Source: Bacillota bacterium (GTDB taxonomy: Bacteria; Bacillota; Thermosediminibacteria; Thermosediminibacterales; Thermosediminibacteraceae). Taken from it: a DNA stretch of 9,188 nucleotides. The position numbers and the translations under genes are program-made. Positions within the stretch are counted from its first letter, which is position 1; each line of letters opens with the position of its first letter. The stretch spans positions 1-9,188 of the forward strand of contig QGUT01000057.1 of NCBI GenBank assembly GCA_003242255.1, read 5' to 3'. Of this stretch, positions 1-6,297 are shown piece after piece. The notes under the pieces were generated by a model that was given only the letters and a program-made list of their open reading frames with translations, did no database searches and had not been told where the DNA came from.

Positions 1-1
1 G

Positions 2-1969
2 GCTCAACTTATGCTGAACCTCGGCGCTTATAACGCCCTCAACCTGGACGGCGGCGGATCCTCCACCATGGTGGTGAGGGAACCGGGCGAAAAATCCCCC
101 CGCGTTATCAACAGTGTGTCCGAAGGCACCGAAAGGGCGGTAGTGAACGGAATCGGAATCTTTCCCCGGCTTTCTTCTTCCGGACAGGTCTACGGCTTTA
201 AAATAACGGCCAGCTCCTTCAACGTGCCAAAAAACGGCCACCGGGTCTTCGGAATAAAGGCTTACGACGAAAATTACAACCCCGTCGAGGTGGACCCGAG
301 CCTCGTCCGCTGGGAGGTCACGGGAGATTTGGGGACTTTTGAAGGCAACGTGTTTTACGCTGGAAAAACCGGGACCGGCACCGTGACCGCTTCCATAGGC
401 GACATAAAAGCTTCGGTGGAAATTAGAGTCCTGGGTGACCCGGTGGACATCGTGGTGGAACCGGGCAGGGTTCAGCTGTCCCCCGGGAAAAAGCAGGTCT
501 TCCAGGTTTACGCCGTAGACGCATCGGGTTACAAAGCCCCCATAGAGCAGCAGGATTTAAAATGGGAAGTGAGGGGCGACGGGGGCTATTTTGAAAACGG
601 AAGCTTTGTGGCACCTTCCGCTGCCGGCGCCTGCGCCGTTATCGCTGAGTTTTCCAACATCAAAGCGGGAGCCCTGGTTAAGGTGGGAGAATCGGGCAGG
701 TACGACGAATCGCTGCTCCCTTCGAAGACCTTCCTCGCCGACGAGGCCAACGCTTCTTTTAAAAGCGGCGGATTAACTTTCGGCGTCTTCGGGGACCTCT
801 TGATTGAGGCCAATTACAATTCCGCCTACCTTAAGACTTTCAACCTGGCCCGCGCGGCCTTCGACCGCCAGAAGACCACTTTCAACGTCATAGCAGGAAG
901 CCTGTATGGGAAGAACGCCCCGTCTAAAAACGAAAAGAATCTACCGTCCCTGGAAAAATTCCTGACTCCCCATAAGGGATACCAACTTCGCGGGGAAAGC
1001 GACACCCTTTTCGTCATCCTAAACGCCTCGAAGGGAGGCCTGCGGCTTACGGACCCGAATCAGTGGGTCAGGCTCAAAGGGGACCTGAAATCAGCCGCCT
1101 CCAAGTACAATAACCTGGTAGTAGTGCTGGACAGAGAAATTTCCAGCTTCCAGGACTCGGAAGAAGGCGGGCTCCTCAAGAAAGTCCTGGAAGAACACAA
1201 ATCTTCCTTTAAAAACATCCTGGTATTGGGCGGTGGAGCAAAAAAATTCACCTCTAAAATGGAAAACGGGGTAAAATACATCGGCGTTCCGGGAGTAAAC
1301 GCCCAAGAACCGGCAGCGCTGGTGTTCAACATCCAGGGCAGCAGTGTAAGTTACCGGGTCATTCCGCTGATCGAAAAAATAACGTTGGAAACTCTGGCAG
1401 TTAAAAAAGGCATTGCAAGCCGTCTAAAGCTCTACGGGATCTCCCCGACGGGAGCCAAAATTCCGCTGGGGTATCCTTATGCGGCAGAATATAGCGTATC
1501 CCCTGCGGGAGCTGCGGCACTGGATGCCAAAACTCTCGAAATCATCGGCAAGAAAGCGGGCGAAATCGAAATAACTGTAAAAACTTCGATCTTCACCGGA
1601 AAAGTGAAAATTTCCGTCTCTGACATTACCGTCAAGGTAAACGGCAAAGAAATCTCCTTCCCGGACCAGCAGCCGTACATCAACGCCCAGCAGCGCACGA
1701 TGGTGCCCGTAAGGTTCGTGTCGGAAAACCTGTCGGCCAAAGTTGATTGGGACGGGAAGCAAGTAATAATACAAAAAGATGGAAACAAAATAATCTTAAA
1801 GCCCGGCGAGAAATGGGCCACCGTCAACGGTAAAAAGGTGACTTTCGACACCAAGGCAGAATTCAAAAACTCCAGGGTTATGGTGCCTCTCCGCTTCGTC
1901 AGCGAAATCCTGGGAGCGGCAGTCTCCTGGGACGGCGCCTCCAGGACGGTGGAAATAACGGCAAAATAA
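2..1969 (+). CDS. Phosphodiester glycosidase family surface protein with stalk domain (5' end missing)
   Basis: The reading frame is open to the left edge, so the Met at position 11 is internal and the start lies outside the window. Residues below are counted from that Met. Residues 1-52 are the end of a phosphodiester glycosidase (DUF2233/NAGPA) domain, shown by the DGGGSSTMV motif and the closing ERAVVNGIGIF. Two Ig-like beta segments follow at about 60-225. Residues 254-450 resemble a calcineurin-type metallophosphoesterase (FGVFGD at 257-262), but the usual metal-binding Asn and His motifs are missing. Residues 540-652 are a copper-amine-oxidase N-terminal-like 'stalk' domain, with the paired VPVRFVSE and VPLRFVSE repeats. 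Such proteins are exported; the substrate here is unknown, perhaps cell-wall phosphodiester-linked sugars. The signal peptide would be upstream of the window. Domain calls are by pattern recognition: the glycosidase and stalk ends are firm, the middle is tentative. Confidence 0.85.
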   Translation, partial: AQLMLNLGAYNALNLDGGGSSTMVVREPGEKSPRVINSVSEGTERAVVNGIGIFPRLSSSGQVYGFKITASSFNVPKNGHRVFGIKAYDENYNPVEVDPSLVRWEVTGDLGTFEGNVFYAGKTGTGTVTASIGDIKASVEIRVLGDPVDIVVEPGRVQLSPGKKQVFQVYAVDASGYKAPIEQQDLKWEVRGDGGYFENGSFVAPSAAGACAVIAEFSNIKAGALVKVGESGRYDESLLPSKTFLADEANASFKSGGLTFGVFGDLLIEANYNSAYLKTFNLARAAFDRQKTTFNVIAGSLYGKNAPSKNEKNLPSLEKFLTPHKGYQLRGESDTLFVILNASKGGLRLTDPNQWVRLKGDLKSAASKYNNLVVVLDREISSFQDSEEGGLLKKVLEEHKSSFKNILVLGGGAKKFTSKMENGVKYIGVPGVNAQEPAALVFNIQGSSVSYRVIPLIEKITLETLAVKKGIASRLKLYGISPTGAKIPLGYPYAAEYSVSPAGAAALDAKTLEIIGKKAGEIEITVKTSIFTGKVKISVSDITVKVNGKEISFPDQQPYINAQQRTMVPVRFVSENLSAKVDWDGKQVIIQKDGNKIILKPGEKWATVNGKKVTFDTKAEFKNSRVMVPLRFVSEILGAAVSWDGASRTVEITAK

Positions 1970-1985
1970 TTGTGGGAGTAACCCT

Positions 1986-2036
1986 AAAGAACCTCCTTTC
2001 ATATATTGTAAATAGAAAAATGAAAGGAGGTTCTTT
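1986..2036 (+). repeat. Perfect 17-bp inverted repeat enclosing the micro-gene's ribosome binding site
   Basis: The left arm at 1986-2002 (AAAGAACCTCCTTTCAT) is the exact reverse complement of the right arm at 2020-2036, with a 17-nt loop. The right arm contains the AAAGGAGG that serves the GTG start at 2038. In RNA read through from the upstream gene this would form a stable hairpin that hides the SD. It may also slow or end transcription of the upstream gene, though only a short run of four T follows. The pairing is seen directly; the regulatory role is inferred. Confidence 0.85.
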
Positions 2037-2037
2037 T

Positions 2038-2130
2038 GTGGGCGGCTATTTTGATGACAGCAAGGCGTTTATAGTATTCTTGATCCTCATACTCCTTCTG
2101 CTGGGAGACAAGGGCAAGGGTGGTCTATAA
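2038..2130 (+). CDS. 30-residue single-pass membrane micro-protein
   Basis: A GTG start at 2038 sits 8 nt after a strong AAAGGAGG and opens a 30-codon frame ending in TAA at 2128-2130. A rho-independent terminator follows directly. The product starts MGGYFDDSKAF, continues with a run of about 12 Ile/Leu/Val/Phe residues that can form one membrane helix, and ends in a Gly/Lys-rich tail (GDKGKGGL). The layout of a polar glycine/acidic head plus one hydrophobic helix recalls the very small YjcZ-type sporulation proteins of Bacilli, but this likeness is weak and the function is unknown. Support comes from the ribosome binding site, the codon structure and the terminator. A CATATATT at 2000-2007 resembles the -10 element of mother-cell sporulation sigma factors. 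Confidence 0.6.
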   Translation: MGGYFDDSKAFIVFLILILLLLGDKGKGGL

Positions 2131-2139
2131 GAAAAAACA

Positions 2140-2167
2140 GCCGGGCAAAAGCCCGGCCGAATTTTTT
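2140..2167. terminator. Bidirectional rho-independent terminator
   Basis: GCCGGGC at 2140-2146, an AAAA loop and GCCCGGC at 2151-2157 form a 7-bp GC-rich stem. On the plus strand it is followed by a T run (2162-2167) ending the micro-gene. On the minus strand the A run at 2132-2137 gives the T run ending the DUF362 gene. It sits between two convergent genes, as expected. Confidence 0.9.
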
Positions 2168-2181
2168 ATCGCCAAATTGCA

Positions 2182-3300
2182 TCAATTTAGCTCTACGAGC
2201 TCGTATTCTCTCGTTCCCATGCCCAGTTCTTCGGCGTACTCCAACTGCACGAGGCCGTTAGCTTCGGGATGGGCCGCCTTAAATTTATCCTCCCCAGGCT
2301 TTAAGCCCAGGCCAGTATCGCCCAGGACGCTGTTTTGGTTGCCGTGCTGCTTTGTCACCAGGTCGTAGCTGGCCTGGTCTATCGCCACCGGGTCCAGCGA
2401 AGCGAGGATTCCAATATCGGGCACCAAAGGTGCGTCGTTCCACGGCGTGCAGTCGCACAGGGGCGCCACGTTCATGACGAAATTCATGAAGGCAATTTTC
2501 CCCTTTTTCGTTATAAAAGCGCCGTAAGCGTACTCTGTCATTCTTTCAACGAATTCCCGGTTGTCGCTCGCCCACTGGGGCTTTATCACTCCGAAATAGC
2601 ACATCGAAATGCACTCTCCGCAGCCTATGCATTTTTCCGGGTCTATATAGGCCGAGCCGTCCACAATAGAAATCGCATTTTCCGGACAATTGTTTACGCA
2701 GGAAAGGCACCGCCTGCAGTTTTCTCCTACTTTGGGCTTTAAGGTCGAGTGCTGCTGCTGCTTTCCCGCTGCCGGGGCGCACCCCATGGCAAGATTCTTT
2801 ATAGCTCCTCCGAACCCCGCCGTTTCGTGTCCCTTAAAATGGGACATCACTACCATGGAGTTGGCATAATAAATGCCCGACGCAATTTTCACTTTCTCGA
2901 AGTGCTTTTTCCTTATTTCCACTTCCACCGAATCCTTGCTCACTATCCCGTCAGCGATTATCACGGGAGCTCCCACTACCGCATAGGCAAAGCCGTTTTC
3001 TATGGCGCTGACGATGTGGTCGACGCCATTGCTCCTGGAACCTTTGTAAAGGGTGTTGGTATCGGTGAGAAAGGGCTTTCCTCCTTTGCTTTTTATTTTG
3101 TCTATCACCGGCCTTACGCACACCGGATTTATGTAAGCGGTGTTGCCCTTTTCGCCGAAGTGGATCTTTATGGCCACCAGGTCGCTGGGCGATATAATCT
3201 TTTCAAACCCGGCGGCGTCAAAGAGCCTCTCCACTTTGGCCGGAAGGCTCTGAGAGCGCCTCTTGGCCCGCAGGTTGTAAAAGTAAACTTTGGCCCCCAT
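2182..3300 (-). CDS. DUF362 domain-containing protein with 2[4Fe-4S] ferredoxin domain
   Basis: This 372-residue cytoplasmic protein shows the DUF362 signature around residues 153-176, including SHFKGH, GFGGAIKNLAMGC and the preceding metal-site-like HFGEKGNTAYINP at 47-59. An inserted bacterial ferredoxin module carries two CxxCxxCxxxC motifs: C195, C198, C201, C205 followed by Pro, and C224, C227, C230, C234, where the usual Pro after the fourth Cys is replaced by Tyr. Both clusters should therefore bind [4Fe-4S]. DUF362 proteins are common in anaerobes and are thought to act in redox or Fe-S-dependent chemistry, but the reaction is not established. No signal peptide is visible. The ATG start has a GGGGGT six nt upstream. 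The gene is monocistronic, with its own -10 element and a terminator on each side. Confidence 0.93.
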   Translation of the reverse strand: MGAKVYFYNLRAKRRSQSLPAKVERLFDAAGFEKIISPSDLVAIKIHFGEKGNTAYINPVCVRPVIDKIKSKGGKPFLTDTNTLYKGSRSNGVDHIVSAIENGFAYAVVGAPVIIADGIVSKDSVEVEIRKKHFEKVKIASGIYYANSMVVMSHFKGHETAGFGGAIKNLAMGCAPAAGKQQQHSTLKPKVGENCRRCLSCVNNCPENAISIVDGSAYIDPEKCIGCGECISMCYFGVIKPQWASDNREFVERMTEYAYGAFITKKGKIAFMNFVMNVAPLCDCTPWNDAPLVPDIGILASLDPVAIDQASYDLVTKQHGNQNSVLGDTGLGLKPGEDKFKAAHPEANGLVQLEYAEELGMGTREYELVELN

Positions 3301-3350
3301 TTCATTACCCCCGTTTCTGCGGTCGAATTGTTTTTTTTACCACGAAATAT

Positions 3351-3356
3351 ATTATA
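3351..3356 (-). promoter_or_regulatory. Probable -10 element of the DUF362 gene
   Basis: A perfect TATAAT reads on the minus strand 50 nt before the ATG. The hexamer 17 nt upstream (TACGTA) is a poor -35, so this is a -10 call only. It lies just downstream of the terminator that ends the permease gene, which fits an independent transcription unit. Confidence 0.5.
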
Positions 3357-3375
3357 TCAAATTGCAAAATAAGTA

Positions 3376-3415
3376 CGTAAAAAATTTTGCCCGCCCCTTT
3401 AAGGTGCGGGCAAAA
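3376..3415 (-). terminator. Rho-independent terminator of the NCS2 permease
   Basis: TTTTGCCCGC at 3385-3394 pairs with GCGGGCAAAA at 3406-3415 around an 11-nt loop that itself holds a small CC/GG palindrome. On the minus strand the stem runs directly into a T run (3379-3388), placing it 14 nt past the permease stop codon. Confidence 0.88.
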
Positions 3416-3428
3416 CTTAAAAGCTCGT

Positions 3429-4766
3429 TTACCTTATGAACATGAAGTAGAGGATAAACAGCACCGACAGGACGTACATCACCCAGTGGACCTCTTTTCC
3501 CCTACCGGCGAGCACCATTAACAGCGTATAGGATATGAAGCCCAGTGCAAGGCCCATCGATATGCTGTAGGTCAGGGGCATGAGGATTACTGTGAGGAAA
3601 GCGGGGAAGGCTTCATAAAAGTCGTGGAATTTAATTTCGTTCAAGCTGCTCGCCATGAAAACTCCCACTATTATCAACGCCGGGGCGGTGGCCTGGCTGG
3701 GCACGGCCAAGGCTATGGGAGAGAAGATGATGCTCGCGATAAAGAGCAGGGCCACCACCACGGAAGTCAAGCCCGTCCTGCCCCCTACGCTGACGCCGGC
3801 AGCGCTCTCCACATAGGTGGTAGTGTTGCTGGTGCCCAACAGGGCCCCTATGACGGTTCCCAAAGAGTCGGCAAAGAGAGCCTTGTTGCCGCGCTTTAAG
3901 TTGCCGTGCTCGTCAATCATTCCGGTGCGGCTCGCAACCCCGACGAAAGTGCCGATGGTATCGAAAAGGTCGGCAAAGAATAGCGAAAATATTACGGGGA
4001 ACATGGAGAATTTCAAAGCGCCCATTATGTCCAGCTTCAAAAGTCCGGGTGCGAGGCTCGGCGGTGACGAGATGAGAGAAGAAGGAAGCTGGGTTACGCC
4101 CATGGGAACACCGATGATGGTTGTCAGGATTATGCCGATGAGTATACCGCCCCTTACTCCCCTCGCTACCAGCACTCCAGTAATGATAAGTCCTATTACC
4201 GCGAGAAGCGTTCCCGGATCTTTCAGGTTGCCGAGGTCTACGAAAGTGGCAGAATTGGCCACTATTATTCCTGCATTTTTAAAACCGATAAAGGCTATGA
4301 AAAGCCCGATTCCGGCGCCCACCGCGTGCTTCAGGGGCATCGGGATAGCTCTAATCAACAGCTCCCTGATTCCGGTAAGCGTCACAATGACAGCTATGAT
4401 TCCCGAAAGGAAAACCGCGCCGAGGGCCGTCTGCCACGGAATGTTCATGCCCCCTACCATCACGTAAGCGAAAAAGGCGTTGAGCCCCATGCCAGGTGCC
4501 AGTGCGAAAGGATAGTTGGCGTAAAGTCCCATGAACATGGTGGAAATCGCCGCAGCCAAAGCCGTGGCCATGAAAACGGCTCCCTGGTCCAAACCGCCGT
4601 CCTTCAGGATGACCGGATTGACCAGAAGGATGTAGGCCATCGTCACGAAAGTGGTGACGCCGGCGGCTATTTCCGTCCTCACGTCGGTCCCGTTCTCGGA
4701 GAGTTTAAAATATCTCTCCAACAGACTCTCAGAACTGCTCTTGGAAATGGCAATCTCCTCCTTCAC
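3429..4766 (-). CDS. NCS2-family purine permease (AzgA/PbuG-like, guanine/hypoxanthine/adenine uptake)
   Basis: This polytopic inner-membrane proton symporter for purine bases shows the AzgA-branch signatures: NYPFALAPGMGLNAFF at 84-99, SLFFADLFDTIGTFVG at 261-276 and TYVESAAGVSVGGRTGL at 317-333, all substrate-site regions of this family. About a dozen or more hydrophobic segments span the 445 residues, a normal length. I choose the GTG at 4766-4764 as start because GGAGGG lies 7 nt before it. The TTG five codons upstream overlaps that ribosome binding site and has none of its own. The first residues MKEEIAISK then match the short cytoplasmic N terminus usual in the family. Transcription is under a purine riboswitch, so guanine or hypoxanthine is the most likely substrate; which base is preferred cannot be read from the protein alone. 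Confidence 0.95.
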   Translation of the reverse strand: MKEEIAISKSSSESLLERYFKLSENGTDVRTEIAAGVTTFVTMAYILLVNPVILKDGGLDQGAVFMATALAAAISTMFMGLYANYPFALAPGMGLNAFFAYVMVGGMNIPWQTALGAVFLSGIIAVIVTLTGIRELLIRAIPMPLKHAVGAGIGLFIAFIGFKNAGIIVANSATFVDLGNLKDPGTLLAVIGLIITGVLVARGVRGGILIGIILTTIIGVPMGVTQLPSSLISSPPSLAPGLLKLDIMGALKFSMFPVIFSLFFADLFDTIGTFVGVASRTGMIDEHGNLKRGNKALFADSLGTVIGALLGTSNTTTYVESAAGVSVGGRTGLTSVVVALLFIASIIFSPIALAVPSQATAPALIIVGVFMASSLNEIKFHDFYEAFPAFLTVILMPLTYSISMGLALGFISYTLLMVLAGRGKEVHWVMYVLSVLFILYFMFIR

Positions 4767-4793
4767 AACGAATCCCTCCAAAATATTATTTCC

Positions 4794-4828
4794 AAAAATA
4801 AAAATTTCCCCGGCTGCCGGGGAAAGGA
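4794..4828 (-). terminator. Riboswitch expression platform: terminator with overlapping antiterminator arm
   Basis: On the minus strand TTTCCCCGG (4825-4817), a 3-nt loop and CCGGGGAAA (4813-4805) form a 9-bp hairpin followed by TTTTT-A-TTTTT (4804-4794). The left arm lies within UCCUUUCCCC (4828-4819). That segment can instead pair with GGGGAAGGA (4845-4837), which overlaps the 3' strand of aptamer helix P1, giving 9 bp with one bulged U. Ligand binding would hold P1 closed, free the terminator arm and stop transcription, so the switch should be OFF with purine. Confidence 0.9.
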
Positions 4829-4841
4829 AAAATAAATCCTT

Positions 4842-4914
4842 CCCCTATAGCCTTCGGTGGTTTACGGCCACCCGGTAGAAACTTCCGGGCCATATTCCCG
4901 GAATTATATAGGGG
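4842..4914 (-). ncRNA. Purine riboswitch aptamer (guanine-type)
   Basis: The minus strand holds all the hallmarks of the purine aptamer. P1 pairs CCCCUAUA (4914-4907) with UAUAGGGG (4849-4842). P2 is UCCGGG/CCCGGA closed by loop L2 AAUAUGG. J2/3 is the canonical UUUCUAC, and L3 is CCGUAAA as in the Bacillus xpt switch, so the L2-L3 GG:CC kissing pairs are kept. The base just before the P1 3' strand is C, at the place of the specificity base C74, which points to guanine/hypoxanthine rather than adenine. P3 and J3/1 are unusual: one extra G on the 5' side and about three extra bases (AAGGC instead of AC) before P1. It sits in the leader of the purine permease gene. Confidence 0.93.
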
Positions 4915-4948
4915 TGAATAAAAACGGGGCGGTTTTAAATTTACTTTT

Positions 4949-4977
4949 ATATTACCAGATCAGTACTAAAAAGTCAA
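4949..4977 (-). promoter_or_regulatory. Sigma-A promoter of the riboswitch-permease transcript
   Basis: On the minus strand, -35 TTGACT (4977-4972) and -10 TAATAT (4954-4949) are separated by exactly 17 nt. Transcription would start near 4942, giving a leader of about 175 nt that includes the whole aptamer and terminator. Confidence 0.75.
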
Positions 4978-5029
4978 CACTGAATCGAACATTTTTTGCT
5001 ATTAATCCCATAATCGTTCGCTCATATAT

Positions 5030-5058
5030 TTGCCACCACCCTGCATTTTCTATATAAT
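5030..5058 (+). promoter_or_regulatory. Sigma-A promoter of the FliK-like/FlhB-like operon
   Basis: TTGCCA at 5030-5035 (5 of 6 consensus) and TATAAT at 5053-5058 (perfect) are 17 nt apart. The start would be near 5065, followed by AGGAGA seven nt before the ATG at 5089. It is divergent from the permease promoter, the two -35 boxes being 52 nt apart. Confidence 0.82.
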
Positions 5059-5088
5059 TAAATAATAAAAATCGGCAGGAGATGTATC

Positions 5089-5913
5089 ATGAAAGTCTTC
5101 GTTGTAAACGATTTGTGGAAATACCTCAACTTTCTCCCGGATTCGACTTTGAAAGCTATTATTCGGTCCAAAGTCGAAGGGGGTTACATAATCGAAATAA
5201 ACGGCGAAAGAATCTTCGCCAAATCTGAACTTTCTATTCCCCCAGGTGCGGCCGTCACGTTAAAGCCCGTGAGCTTTTCCGAAGGGAAGGCGGTCTTCAA
5301 AGTGCAGGGCAAGCAGGAAGGGCACGAAAGCCTTCCTTCGCCGAAAGCTTCCATGCCGGAGGCCCTGCCCTACATGGCCCTTTCCAACCTAAACCTGCCC
5401 ATAACGAAGGAAAGGGTAAGGATGCTTTCCCGCATAATCAAAAGGATTCTGGTAAGGCAAAAGGAAGGCTCAGATCCCGAGCCGGCGTTAGAGCTGGGCA
5501 TTAAAATCCTGAACGCCGCCCATCTTTCCCTTAAAGACAAAAAGGTGGTTTTTCTCGCCCTACATCACCCGGTTTACGGCGAAATTCCCGTCAAGGTAAA
5601 GGAAAATATCAAAAGCAAAACTCCGGAGGAGCCATCCACATCGATCTCCTTTGCGGTCCGCACCAGAAGCCTGGGCAGAATCATCGTGAATTTGCTGTAT
5701 TTAAAAGGGAAAATGAGCGGAGCCCTCGTCTTCGAAAGCCCCGAAAAGTTAAACAGAGCGAGAAGCCTCTACGAGGAAGTCCAATCAGAGCTCGATCCTT
5801 CGCCCTTTATCGAATCGCTCCAATGGCGGTGGAAAAGCTCGGCGGTGGAGGACTTCTTCACCGAAGATCTGGAACCCTTTCAATTGAACCGGAACCTGGA
5901 CATCCTGCTGTAG
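5089..5913 (+). CDS. FliK-like (hook-length-control C-terminal-like) protein, YlqG type
   Basis: This soluble protein of 274 residues has no signal peptide or membrane helix. Residues about 185-245 (starting ISFAVRTRSLGRIIVNLLYL) follow the pattern of the FliK C-terminal domain: a beta strand, the 'LG.i.v.l' step, a further strand ending in 'g.l.f' and then a helix with spaced Arg/Leu. The N-terminal part (residues 1-75) is rich in beta strands, and a Pro/Ser/Lys-rich linker lies around 76-92. In flagellar and type III systems FliK-like proteins interact with the FlhB cytoplasmic domain to switch export specificity. Here the next gene, 23 nt downstream, encodes an FlhB C-terminal homologue, which strengthens the call. 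The pair mirrors the ylqG-ylqH arrangement of Bacillus, whose role is unclear. It is shorter than typical YlqG or FliK. The family assignment is moderately sure, the function not. Confidence 0.6.
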   Translation: MKVFVVNDLWKYLNFLPDSTLKAIIRSKVEGGYIIEINGERIFAKSELSIPPGAAVTLKPVSFSEGKAVFKVQGKQEGHESLPSPKASMPEALPYMALSNLNLPITKERVRMLSRIIKRILVRQKEGSDPEPALELGIKILNAAHLSLKDKKVVFLALHHPVYGEIPVKVKENIKSKTPEEPSTSISFAVRTRSLGRIIVNLLYLKGKMSGALVFESPEKLNRARSLYEEVQSELDPSPFIESLQWRWKSSAVEDFFTEDLEPFQLNRNLDILL

Positions 5914-5936
5914 CTTAAAAGAAGGTGGGCATCGGT

Positions 5937-6227
5937 ATGAAAGAAAAAGACGATCAGGTAAAAAAGGCCGTCGCTTTGAAGTACGAACCCGACCGGGATG
6001 GAGCGCCTAAAGTCATCGCAGCCGGAAAGGGCGAAATCGCGCAGAAAATCATCGACGCCGCCGCCCAATGCGGAATCCCCATCCATGCCGATCCCGAACT
6101 CGCCCAAGCCCTTATTTCGGTGGGAGTGGGCTGCGAAATCCCGCCGGATCTGTACGCAGCGGTCGCCGAAATCCTCGCTCTCCTCTACACCTTAGATGAT
6201 AAAAATTCTCGTAAAAATATTGAATGA
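5937..6227 (+). CDS. EscU/YscU/FlhB C-terminal-domain protein (soluble export-switch homologue, YlqH type)
   Basis: This product of about 96 residues matches the cytoplasmic domain of FlhB/EscU export-switch proteins: KAVALKYEPDRDGAPKVIAAGKGEIAQKIIDAA, then the conserved GIPIHADPELAQAL and CEIPPDLYAAVAEILALLY. It lacks the four membrane helices and the self-cleaving NPTH motif; it starts almost exactly where the C-terminal fragment of cleaved FlhB would. It thus cannot be the secretion-gate subunit itself and is probably an accessory form like YlqH or FlhX. I prefer the ATG at 5937, nine or so nt after AGAAGGTG; the GTG at 5925 lies inside that ribosome binding site. It is co-transcribed with the FliK-like gene (23-nt gap). 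No other flagellar gene is in the window. Confidence 0.88.
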   Translation: MKEKDDQVKKAVALKYEPDRDGAPKVIAAGKGEIAQKIIDAAAQCGIPIHADPELAQALISVGVGCEIPPDLYAAVAEILALLYTLDDKNSRKNIE

Positions 6228-6248
6228 GAAGCGTTTTCATGTTATAAT
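6220..6248 (+). promoter_or_regulatory. Sigma-A promoter of the 34-residue gene
   Basis: TTGAAT at 6220-6225 and a perfect TATAAT at 6243-6248 are 17 nt apart. The -35 overlaps the stop codon of the preceding gene. Transcription would start near 6255. Confidence 0.72.
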
Positions 6249-6265
6249 AAAAGCGAAATCAGGAT

Positions 6266-6280
6266 TGATAATTATTCTCA
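6266..6280 (+). promoter_or_regulatory. Fur-type operator (7-1-7 box)
   Basis: TGATAATTATTCTCA matches the Fur 7-1-7 consensus TGATAATnATTATCA at 13 of 14 positions; the single mismatch is C at 6277. It lies about 10-25 nt after the predicted transcription start and ends just before the AAGGAGG, where a bound repressor would block initiation or elongation. It fits the Fur consensus better than those of PerR or Zur. The sequence match is seen; binding is inferred. Confidence 0.6.
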
Positions 6281-6297
6281 TAAGGAGGCGACCTGAA

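Noticed and set aside
1060..1866. Several open frames of 70-130 codons on the minus strand opposite the large surface-protein gene
   Set aside because: They are rich in Arg/Ser/Pro/Phe, have no recognisable domains and mirror the codon pattern of the real gene, so they are antisense shadows.
2335..3372. Plus-strand open frames of 135 and 207 codons opposite the DUF362 gene
   Set aside because: The minus strand there encodes a complete ferredoxin-containing DUF362 protein with conserved cysteines; the plus frames show no family pattern.
4767..4781. TTG start at 4781 for the permease (five codons longer)
   Set aside because: The GGAGGG lies inside those codons and is ideally placed for the GTG at 4766; nothing suitable precedes the TTG.
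3817..4835. Plus-strand open frames of 216 and 169 codons opposite the permease gene
   Set aside because: They are antisense to a clearly conserved membrane transporter; their Pro/Met/Ser-rich make-up is the usual reverse reading of membrane-helix codons.
4857..5057. 66-codon plus-strand open frame
   Set aside because: It runs over the riboswitch aptamer and two promoters, lacks a ribosome binding site and has no recognisable features.
5925..5936. GTG start at 5925 for the FlhB-like gene
   Set aside because: It overlaps the AGAAGGTG that best serves the ATG at 5937, and homology begins after the ATG.
6196..6297. Longer version of the 34-residue protein starting at 6196
   Set aside because: That start is inside the preceding gene, upstream of a clear promoter and without a ribosome binding site; the added residues are low-quality Ile/Lys/Arg sequence from intergenic DNA.
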